This document shows positions 6,309 through 12,011 of a DNA stretch of 12,011 nt, piece by piece. The stretch is from DASVDE01 sp036381235. GTDB lineage: Bacteria; Actinomycetota; Thermoleophilia; Solirubrobacterales; 70-9. The position numbers were made by a program, and so were the translations under genes. How positions within the stretch are numbered: position 1 is the stretch's first letter; each line of letters starts with the position of its first letter. Below the pieces are notes generated by a model. It saw only the letters and a list, made by a program, of their open reading frames with translations. It ran no database searches and was not told where the DNA came from. The stretch covers positions 1 to 12,011 of the forward strand of contig DASVDE010000031.1 of NCBI GenBank assembly GCA_036381235.1, in the 5' to 3' direction.

Positions 6309-7622
6309 ATGCAGATATCGACGACCGAAACATTCGAGCGGGATGCCCTGGTTCTCCACGGCCGCGATCGGGCGCTGCAGCGACCGCATGGCCGCGAACG
6401 AGCAGTGGAGGCCGCGGTAGCCGGCCTCTTCGTTGCCGTTGCGCTGGCGATGACGCTGCTAATGCCCTCGCCGCGGGCGCTCGAGCCGCTCACGCTCGCA
6501 CTGTTGATGGCTCTGTATGTGCTTACCAGCCGCGCCCAGTTCGAGATCGCCGACGGCTACACGGTGCCGACCGAGCTGGTTCTGGTGCCGATGCTCTTCC
6601 TCCTCCCCACCCCGGCGGTGCCGCTGATCGTCAGCATCAGCTGGGGACTCGGCAAGCTGATCGACCAGGCCAGGGGCGAGGCCAGCGTGTACCGAGCGGC
6701 CCACGTGTTCGGCGATTGCTGGCACGCCGTCGGCCCGGCCCTGGTGATCGTCCTCGCCGGCGCCCAGGTCTTCTCCTGGGGGAGTTGGCCTGTTTACGCT
6801 GCTGCCCTGCTAGCCCAGTTTGCCTTCGACTTCGCCGCAACCGAGATCCGCGCCCGCCTGCTGGACGGAACGCCGATCCTCGCTCAGCTCCGCATGCAGG
6901 CGCCGGTCTACGCCCTCGACGGGGCGCTGGCGCCGATCGGCCTGCTCGCCGCCTACGCCGCGATCTCCCTCGATCCGGCGATCTGTCTGTTTACCCTGCC
7001 CTTGGCGACCGTCCTCGCCCAGCTTTCCCAGGAGCGCCGTGCTCGTATCGACCAAGCACTTGAGCTGAGCAGCGCCTACCAGGGGACCGCGATGCTGCTC
7101 GGCGACGTGGTCGAGGCCGACGATGCCTACACCGGCAGCCACAGCCGCGGCGTGGTCGATCTCTCTCTTGCCGTGGCCGAAGAGCTTGGGCTCGACTCGC
7201 GTCAGAAGCGCAACGTCGAGTTCGCCGCGCTGCTCCATGACGTCGGCAAGATCGCGGTGCCGAAGGAGATCATCAACAAGCCCGGCCCGCTCGACGAGGA
7301 GGAATGGAAGATCATGAAACAGCACACGATCGAGGGTGAGCAGATGCTGCAGCGGGTCGGAGGCGTCCTCGCCGAGGTCGGCAAGATCGTCCGCGCCTCG
7401 CACGAGGACTACGACGGCAGCGGCTATCCGGACGGGTTGGCCGGCGAGGAGATCCCGATCGAAGCCCGAATCGTCACCTGCTGTGACGCTTTCAGTGCGA
7501 TGACGACGACTCGTTCCTACCGCAAGGCGATGTCGACCGAAAAAGCCATTGCCGAGCTGTATTCCTGCGCGGGCACTCAGTTTGATCCCAAGGTGACGCG
7601 GGTGCTCGCCTCTCTGGTCTAG
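6309..7622 (+). CDS. Membrane HD-GYP domain protein, probable cyclic-di-GMP phosphodiesterase
   Basis: HD-GYP proteins hydrolyse cyclic di-GMP at a di- or tri-metal centre. The 437-residue product begins with a membrane region of about six hydrophobic segments (roughly residues 34-245), then a short helical linker and the HD-GYP domain from about 255 to the end. Visible motifs are GSHSRG (His278), LLHDVGKIAVP (His310-Asp311), MKQHTIEGEQML (His339), SHEDYDGSGYP with GYP at 372-374, and CCDAFSAMTTTRSYRKA. The usual HHExxDGxGYP reads SHExxDGxGYP here, so one metal ligand is replaced by Ser364. The membrane domain is an unassigned sensor. The ATG at 6309 is preceded by GGCGGGGAG, close but plausible as an SD; an in-frame TTG at 6267 has none. 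It is divergent from the riboswitch gene, so the c-di-GMP link is contextual as well as functional. Confidence 0.9.
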   Translation: MQISTTETFERDALVLHGRDRALQRPHGRERAVEAAVAGLFVAVALAMTLLMPSPRALEPLTLALLMALYVLTSRAQFEIADGYTVPTELVLVPMLFLLPTPAVPLIVSISWGLGKLIDQARGEASVYRAAHVFGDCWHAVGPALVIVLAGAQVFSWGSWPVYAAALLAQFAFDFAATEIRARLLDGTPILAQLRMQAPVYALDGALAPIGLLAAYAAISLDPAICLFTLPLATVLAQLSQERRARIDQALELSSAYQGTAMLLGDVVEADDAYTGSHSRGVVDLSLAVAEELGLDSRQKRNVEFAALLHDVGKIAVPKEIINKPGPLDEEEWKIMKQHTIEGEQMLQRVGGVLAEVGKIVRASHEDYDGSGYPDGLAGEEIPIEARIVTCCDAFSAMTTTRSYRKAMSTEKAIAELYSCAGTQFDPKVTRVLASLV

Positions 7623-7648
7623 TAGCTGTCAGGGCGGGATCTCTACCC

Positions 7649-8854
7649 CTATCGAGGGACCAGGTGGTAAACCGGGCCATCCAGGGAGGCGACATAGATG
7701 TGGCCACGCTCGTCCTCGCCGAAGGAGCTGGGGGTGCTGACCGAGATTCCGAGCTTGTGGTCGTGTGCCGCTCGGCGCAGGTGGGGAACGAGGCTGCGCA
7801 GCTCCCCCTCGCAGAGGTCGGCGTAGACGTAGCGTTTGTACAGAGATCGCAGGCGACGGTCGCCGACCACGTAGCCGCCGATGATCGAGCAGCTTCCGCC
7901 GCGACGGTGAGGGTAGGCGAGGATCGGTTTCACCGTTCCGCCCGGGTCGGGAGTGCCGCTGTTCTCGTCCAGATAGGGGGAGAGCCCCTCGAACGCGTCC
8001 CAGCCGAAGTTGGCCCCCTTCGCCGCCGAGAGCGTCGTGTAGTCGAGCTCCTCGAACCGATCCTGGCCGACGTCGGCGATCGCGATGCGCGGCCGCTTTG
8101 AGGTGACATCGTCGAAGGAGAAGCGAAACGGGTTGCGCAGCCCGTAGCTGTAGATCTCTCCCCGCCCCGGCTGTCCGGCGAACGGATTGCCGGGTGGGAT
8201 CGAGTAGGGCCGGCCATTTGAGGGCCGCGGGTCGATCCGCAGCAGCTTGCCGAGCAGACTGTTGCGATTCTGGGCGTTGTTCGGAGGGTCGCCCCCGGAC
8301 CCCCCGTCGCCGGTGCCCAGGTAGAGCAGATCGCCGAAGAACTGGAGTTGGCCGCCGTTGTGGTTGGAGTTCTCGGAGTGGGAGATCTCGATCACCGGGC
8401 GTCGCGAGCGTCGAGCCGCCCGGGTCGCGCGCTGCCGTTTGAACTCATCGACGCGGATGTCGCCCTGAGCATCCGTGTAATAGACGTAGAAGCGCCCCCT
8501 CTGTCGGTAGTCGGGGGGGAACGCGATCGAAAGCAGCCCTCGCTCGCCGCCCGAATTGACCAAACCCCGGATGTCGAGGAATGGCTGCCTCTGCCGCCGG
8601 CCCTTGCGCAGGACGATCACCCGGCCGGGTTGCTCGACCACGAACAGCAAGTTGGGGGAGCCGGGCGCTCCGCTGATGTAGACCGGCTGCTCGAAGTTGC
8701 CGATCCGCTTCAAGGCCACGCCACCGCGGCGCCGCTGCTTCGCTGCGTCGCTGCGGTTCTGCTTGCCCTCGTCCACTTGGCCCGCGGAACCGCAGGCCGG
8801 TGCAACGGCCAGCGACAGCAGGGCGGCGACGCTCGCTGCGATCCAGCGCCTCAT
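7649..8854 (-). CDS. Exported PQQ-dependent sugar/aldose dehydrogenase (glucose/sorbosone dehydrogenase family, YliI-like)
   Basis: Predicted six-bladed beta-propeller quinoprotein oxidising aldose sugars outside the membrane. The 401 residues contain NSNHNGGQL (His165, the expected catalytic base), GTGDGGSGGDPPNNAQN, LLGKLLRIDP, SYGLRNPFRFSFD (Arg240-Asn241, the expected PQQ contacts), IADVGQDRFEELDY, NFGWDAFEG and a final GHIYVASLDGPVYHL strand. The N-terminus MRRWIAASVAALLSLAVAPACGS is a signal peptide; Cys21 may be lipidated, though the lipobox (APAC) is not ideal. A very basic stretch follows (about residues 33-45). The ATG at 8854 is chosen because a longer frame would overlap the upstream gene and lacks a signal peptide at its start. 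The lipoprotein gene ends 22 bp upstream on the same strand, so an operon is likely. Actual PQQ binding and substrate are inferred; some relatives have no proven activity. Confidence 0.88.
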   Translation of the reverse strand: MRRWIAASVAALLSLAVAPACGSAGQVDEGKQNRSDAAKQRRRGGVALKRIGNFEQPVYISGAPGSPNLLFVVEQPGRVIVLRKGRRQRQPFLDIRGLVNSGGERGLLSIAFPPDYRQRGRFYVYYTDAQGDIRVDEFKRQRATRAARRSRRPVIEISHSENSNHNGGQLQFFGDLLYLGTGDGGSGGDPPNNAQNRNSLLGKLLRIDPRPSNGRPYSIPPGNPFAGQPGRGEIYSYGLRNPFRFSFDDVTSKRPRIAIADVGQDRFEELDYTTLSAAKGANFGWDAFEGLSPYLDENSGTPDPGGTVKPILAYPHRRGGSCSIIGGYVVGDRRLRSLYKRYVYADLCEGELRSLVPHLRRAAHDHKLGISVSTPSSFGEDERGHIYVASLDGPVYHLVPR

Positions 8855-8876
8855 GTCTCCCAGCCTACGGCTCGGC

Positions 8877-9566
8877 TCAGGGCTTCTGCGGCTTTGCCTT
8901 GCCGATCGGCACGACCTCGCCACTGTCGGTGACGATCGTGTCGGGGGGCGAGGTTGAGATATTGACGGCGAAGGAGCCGCCCGGCACGACCCCGGCGGCG
9001 GTCTTTACCTTGGCGGCGCCGTTAAGGCCGGCACCGACCCGGTAGAGAAGCGTATGGGCGCCTGCCTCGACAGCGCTCACCTTCCATACCCACTCGGTGG
9101 TCGCTCCGGGTTTCAGAGCGCCCAGGCTGAAAGTCTTCGCATTGGAGGTCGTCGCTCCGCCTGGGGAGGGGTCTCCAGCCCGTTTCGGATAGCCGGCCGC
9201 GAGGACCCAGACTGGACGGTCCGGTTGGGCCAGCCCGGGCTGAGGATCGCGAAAGCCGAAGGGAAGCGTGGAGGCTTGTCCTTCTCCTCCCTCCACGGAG
9301 ATCGTCACTGCCAGCGTGGGGATCTTCTTGTCGCCGGTGTTGCGTATTCCGAGGCGCAGCAGCGAGGTTTGGCCAAGGCTCTGCCCGGTCGGGAACGCGG
9401 CGGTGACGACCTGCGCGTGGTAGGTCCCCGTGACGTCGCCTTCCCCGGAAGAGCCACCGCCACAGGCGGTGAGCAGCGCCGCCGAGCTCGCCACGACGAT
9501 GCCGAGCATTGTCACACGACGGCTTGGTCTCGCTCCCCGCAAAGCGGGCGGAACATACCACGGCAA
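8877..9566 (-). CDS. Putative lipoprotein of unknown function
   Basis: The 229-residue product has a type II signal peptide with lipobox LLTAC (Cys35) followed by GGGSSGEGD, so it should be anchored outside the membrane. The mature part has an immunoglobulin-like or CARDB-like feel (LLRLGIRNTGDKKIPTLAVTISV, then LGALKPGATTEWVWKVSAVEAGAHTLLYRV), consistent with a beta-sandwich adhesion or scaffold module; this is inference. It starts at TTG with a good SD (GGAGG, 7 nt upstream). It lies 22 bp upstream of the PQQ-type dehydrogenase and is divergent from the YrbE operon. No enzymatic motif is visible. Confidence 0.8.
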   Translation of the reverse strand: MPWYVPPALRGARPSRRVTMLGIVVASSAALLTACGGGSSGEGDVTGTYHAQVVTAAFPTGQSLGQTSLLRLGIRNTGDKKIPTLAVTISVEGGEGQASTLPFGFRDPQPGLAQPDRPVWVLAAGYPKRAGDPSPGGATTSNAKTFSLGALKPGATTEWVWKVSAVEAGAHTLLYRVGAGLNGAAKVKTAAGVVPGGSFAVNISTSPPDTIVTDSGEVVPIGKAKPQKP

Positions 9567-9704
9567 ATGGGAACCTCCGCTCGTCTCGATCCCCTCCGCG
9601 CGGATCTCAAAGCTGCGTTAACGGAGCGCCGCCAACCCATCCCATAGACTCATAGGACCGAGCCGGGGGCGGCGTGGATGCTGCCCCGCTCTCCGGAGGA
9701 GCAG
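9567..9704. promoter_or_regulatory. Divergent promoter region, lipoprotein gene versus MCE-type operon
   Basis: This 138-bp gap separates the two divergent start codons and must carry promoters for both transcripts. It contains a 7-bp inverted repeat, cgccgcc (9627-9633) and ggcggcg (9668-9674), and a short direct repeat catag...catag near 9643-9655. I could not assign -35/-10 pairs with confidence. Confidence 0.4.
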
Positions 9705-10511
9705 ATGGTTAGATCCGCGGCAGACAGGGCATTCCTGCCCGCAAAGTCCCTGTTCGAACAGGTGGGGGAGATGATGATCCTCACTGCGCGAACGCTCGTC
9801 TCCGCGGTCAAACCGCCCTATCCCTATGGTGAGGAGTTCATCGGGCAGTTCCTCTTCGCCCTTCAGCTCTGCTGGTTTCCCCTGCTGGTTTCGACCGTGG
9901 CCTTCGGCTTTGGGGCGCCGGGCCTGCAGGCGGCAAACTTCCTCTCGCTGTTCGGCGCCCTCGACCGCCTTGGCGGCTTTTTCGTGCTGGCCTCGATCCG
10001 TGAGTTCGCTCCGTTTGTGACCGCCGTCGTCGTCGCCGGCGTCGCCGGCACCGCGATCACCGCCGACCTCGGCGCTCGCAAGATCCGTGAGGAGCTGGAC
10101 GCGCTCCAGGTGCTCGGCGTCGATCCGATCAAGAACCTCGTCGTGCCCCGCTTCCTCGCGCTGATGTTGATCACCGGCCTGCTCGACATCTACGCCCTGG
10201 TCTTCGGGATCAGCGGCGGCATCCTCACCGAGATGCTCTACAGCCAGCCGCTGGGCGGATTCTTCGCAACCCTCTTCTCGAACGCCTCGGTCACCGATCT
10301 CTGGGGGTCGGTGATCAAGTGCACCCTGTTCGGGGCGATCATCGCGGTCGTCTGCTCCTACAAGGGGATGACCGCTTCGGGTGGCGCCGCCGGGGTCGGT
10401 CGCGCCGTCAACCAGGCGGTGGTGATCTCCTTCATGGGCGTCTTCGCCTTCAACTACGCCTTCACCCAGACGCTGCTGGCCACCAATCCCGAGCTGCAGT
10501 CGATCCGATGA
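9705..10511 (+). CDS. YrbE/MlaE-family permease, first MCE-transport membrane subunit
   Basis: Integral membrane subunit of an MCE (mammalian cell entry)-type lipid ABC importer/transporter. The 268 residues have an N-terminal amphipathic helix region (about 1-40), then around five to six hydrophobic segments. The family signature loop is present: FAPFVTAVVVAGVAGTAITADLGARKIREELDALQVLGVDPIKNLVVPR. The C-terminal segment (GMTASGGAAGVGRAVNQAVV) is also typical. The ATG at 9705 has a clear SD (GGAGGA, 9695-9700); an in-frame ATG at 9678 would add nine residues but has a weaker site. A second permease and an ATPase follow, the usual heteromeric YrbEA-YrbEB-Mkl arrangement of actinobacteria. MCE substrate-binding proteins would be expected downstream, outside the window. 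Confidence 0.92.
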   Translation: MVRSAADRAFLPAKSLFEQVGEMMILTARTLVSAVKPPYPYGEEFIGQFLFALQLCWFPLLVSTVAFGFGAPGLQAANFLSLFGALDRLGGFFVLASIREFAPFVTAVVVAGVAGTAITADLGARKIREELDALQVLGVDPIKNLVVPRFLALMLITGLLDIYALVFGISGGILTEMLYSQPLGGFFATLFSNASVTDLWGSVIKCTLFGAIIAVVCSYKGMTASGGAAGVGRAVNQAVVISFMGVFAFNYAFTQTLLATNPELQSIR

Positions 10512-10609
10512 GCGCGCCGGCGAGTGTGAGCGAGGGAGCAAGGCAACCTGGTTCTATGCGACCGAGCGAGCACGAAGCCATTGAGCTGTGCAGGGAGTGG
10601 CGCTCGTGA
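10508..10609 (+). CDS. Possible 33-residue translationally coupled ORF between the permeases
   Basis: ATG at 10508 overlaps the stop of the first permease (ATGA), and its own TGA at 10607-10609 overlaps the probable GTG of the second permease (GTGA). The frame reads MSAPASVSEGARQPGSMRPS and continues with EHEAIELCREWRS. It has no signal peptide or membrane segment. It could be a coupling device that carries ribosomes to the second permease, a tiny protein, or chance. No homologue is known to me. Confidence 0.3.
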   Translation: MSAPASVSEGARQPGSMRPSEHEAIELCREWRS

Positions 10610-11403
10610 CCGGCTGGCTTGCAGTCCCGCGCGGCTGGCTCGACTCCTTCGGGGAGATCGCCCGCTTCGGCTCGCGGGTCGCGGGCCTCGTCTACTCGGG
10701 GCGGGTCCTCAAGTTCTTCGGCGAGAGCCTGCGCCAGGCTGGGATCCTGATCCTGGGCTCGGCGCTGATCATCTGGGGGCTCGTCTTCATCCTCGGCCTC
10801 CAGTGCGGGATCGAGGGGGCCTACCTGCTGCGGGCGCAGGGAGCGCCCGCCTACGCCGGGCTCTTCACCGCCTGGTGCGACCTGCGCGAGGTGATGCCCT
10901 ACGCCTTCGGCTACATGCTCTCGGCCAAGGTCGGGACCGGGATCGTCGCCGAGCTCGGGGCCATGCGCATCTCCGACGAGATCGACGCGCTCGAGGTGAT
11001 GGGCGTGCAGCCGGTGACCTTCCTCTGCGCGACGCGCCTCCTCGCCGCCTGGATGGCGTTCCCGTTCATGTACCTGGTCGGCATCGGGATCATGTACTTC
11101 GCGAGCTACCTCGCCGTGGTCCAGCAGATCGGCGACGTCTCCTCGGGGGGCTACCTGCTCATCTTCTGGATGTTCCAGAACCCGCCCGACCTGTTCTTCA
11201 GCCTGGTCAAGGGGATGTTCATGGCGACCGCGATCGTGCTGGTCGGCTGTTACTACGGCTACACGGCAGCGGGAGGGCCGGTCGGAGTGGGAACGGCGAC
11301 CGCCAAGTCGATGGTCCTGAACATCGTTCTGGTCCATATCATCGGGATGCTCGGCACCCTGATCTTCTGGGGCGCCAACCCGAGAGCGCCGATAGGAGGA
11401 TGA
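10606..11403 (+). CDS. YrbE/MlaE-family permease, second MCE-transport membrane subunit
   Basis: Second half of the presumed YrbEA-YrbEB permease pair. Its 265 residues include hydrophobic segments at about 47-68, 93-110, 140-175 and 190-260, and the family loop reads VGTGIVAELGAMRISDEIDALEVMGVQPVTFL. The C-terminal GYTAAGGPVGVGTATAKSMVL block matches the paralogue before it. The GTG at 10606 has an SD (GGGAG) 8 nt upstream; GTGs at 10588 and 10597 are alternatives in frame. The stop is 14 bp before the ATPase start. The proteins are clearly paralogous to each other but diverged outside the loop and C-terminus, as expected for a heterodimer. Confidence 0.92.
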   Translation: MTGWLAVPRGWLDSFGEIARFGSRVAGLVYSGRVLKFFGESLRQAGILILGSALIIWGLVFILGLQCGIEGAYLLRAQGAPAYAGLFTAWCDLREVMPYAFGYMLSAKVGTGIVAELGAMRISDEIDALEVMGVQPVTFLCATRLLAAWMAFPFMYLVGIGIMYFASYLAVVQQIGDVSSGGYLLIFWMFQNPPDLFFSLVKGMFMATAIVLVGCYYGYTAAGGPVGVGTATAKSMVLNIVLVHIIGMLGTLIFWGANPRAPIGG

Positions 11404-11417
11404 GGGAGGATATGTCG

Positions 11418-12011
11418 ATGGACGAGCCGAGGCAGGCAGAGGAGAGGCCCTCCGGCCCCTACACCAGCGAGGACGGCTCGGTGATGGGGCGCGACTTCAT
11501 CATCCCGGGCGTCGACCCCGCCGAGCCGGATCCCTACCGGTTCCATACCGGCCGCAAGCGCGACCACGGTGGCGAGGACGCGATCGAGATCATCGACCTG
11601 GTCAAGCAGTTCGGCCGCGCCCGCATCCTCAACGGCCTCAACCTGGGCCTGCCGGAGGACCAGGTCTCGATGGTGCTCGGCCCCTCGGGGACCGGCAAGA
11701 GCGTGCTGATCAAGCACATCGTCGGCCTGCTCGCCCCCGACTCCGGCGACGTCCTCGTGCATGGGGAATCGATCCCCAACATGACCGACGACGAGCTCTT
11801 CGAGGTGCGGAAAAAGTTCGGCCTGCTGTTCCAGGACGGGGCGCTCTTCGGCTCGATGAACGTCTACGACAACGTCGCCTTCCCGCTGCGGCAGCACACC
11901 GACAAAGGCGAGGAGGAGATCGGCGAGATCGTCAACCGCCGGCTCAAAGAGGTGGGTCTCAGCGAGGCGACCTACAAGATGCCGAACGAGCTCTCCGGCG
12001 GGATGCGCAAG
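11418..12011 (+). CDS. ABC transporter ATPase of the MCE system (Mkl/MlaF-like), partial at right edge
   Basis: Energises the two YrbE permeases. The 198 visible residues carry a Walker A motif, GPSGTGKS (residues 88-95), a Q-loop LLFQDGALF (Gln139), and the ABC signature LSGGMRK at the very edge. The Walker B and H-loop lie beyond the window. The segment between A and signature (FEVRKKFGLLFQDGALFGSM, then NVYDNVAFPLR) is typical of MlaF/Mkl rather than general importers. There is an extra acidic, proline-containing N-terminal stretch of about 53 residues before the ABC fold. Two in-frame ATGs, 11412 and 11418, are possible; the second is 8 nt from the SD GGAGG, the first is too close. Confidence 0.93.
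   Translation, partial: MDEPRQAEERPSGPYTSEDGSVMGRDFIIPGVDPAEPDPYRFHTGRKRDHGGEDAIEIIDLVKQFGRARILNGLNLGLPEDQVSMVLGPSGTGKSVLIKHIVGLLAPDSGDVLVHGESIPNMTDDELFEVRKKFGLLFQDGALFGSMNVYDNVAFPLRQHTDKGEEEIGEIVNRRLKEVGLSEATYKMPNELSGGMRK

Noticed and set aside
7623..7648. Bidirectional terminator between the convergent HD-GYP and dehydrogenase genes
   Set aside because: I looked for a hairpin with a T-run in this 26-bp gap and found none convincing.
8855..8923. 23-residue extension of the PQQ-type dehydrogenase
   Set aside because: It overlaps the lipoprotein gene and buries the signal peptide; the ATG at 8854 fits better.
9627..9674. Inverted repeat cgccgcc/ggcggcg in the divergent region
   Set aside because: Only 7 bp of G/C-only arms with a 34-nt spacer, which is expected by chance at this base composition.
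9618..10541. 307-codon minus-strand frame over the first permease
   Set aside because: Antisense to a clear YrbE permease; low-complexity D/E/H/R/G composition typical of shadows. The similar frame at 10462-11337 was rejected for the same reason.

Overview
The window is GC-rich chromosomal DNA with dense, mostly short-spaced genes, GTG and TTG starts next to good Shine-Dalgarno (SD) sites, and an actinobacterial look: paired YrbE permeases followed by an Mkl/MlaF-type ATPase, a GabD2-like aldehyde dehydrogenase, and small exported proteins with Ala-rich signal peptides. I infer an actinomycetote, possibly of the Thermoleophilia/Solirubrobacterales type. No marker gene fixes the taxonomy. I see no tRNA, rRNA, CRISPR array or insertion sequence.

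Layout. Bases 1-3669 (minus) hold nearly all of metH, the cobalamin-dependent methionine synthase, running off the left edge. Its activation domain contains an in-frame tandem duplication of 128 codons. Upstream on the same strand, 27 bp away, is an aldehyde dehydrogenase (3697-5268) preceded by a 16-bp palindrome and by a strong hairpin that closes the next unit. That unit is a small secreted protein of unknown function (5356-5985). Its leader (about 5986-6123) carries what I read as a class I cyclic-di-GMP (GEMM-I) riboswitch, with a terminator that shares the aptamer's closing strand and an SD region complementary to the aptamer core. Facing away from it is a membrane HD-GYP protein (6309-7622, plus), the family that degrades cyclic di-GMP. 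This makes a compact, apparently undescribed c-di-GMP locus: a sensor RNA with its secreted output beside a probable turnover enzyme.

Next, on the minus strand, is a likely two-gene operon: a small lipoprotein (8877-9566) followed by an exported PQQ-type sugar/aldose dehydrogenase (7649-8854), which converges on the HD-GYP gene. Divergent from the lipoprotein, on the plus strand, starts an MCE-type lipid transport operon: two YrbE/MlaE permeases (9705-10511 and 10606-11403) and an ABC ATPase (from 11418, cut by the right edge). A 33-codon ORF overlaps the stop of the first permease and the probable start of the second.

The most interesting items are the riboswitch with its two apparent expression platforms, its position beside the HD-GYP gene, the HD-GYP active-site substitution (Ser for the first His of HHE), and the partial duplication of the MetH activation domain.
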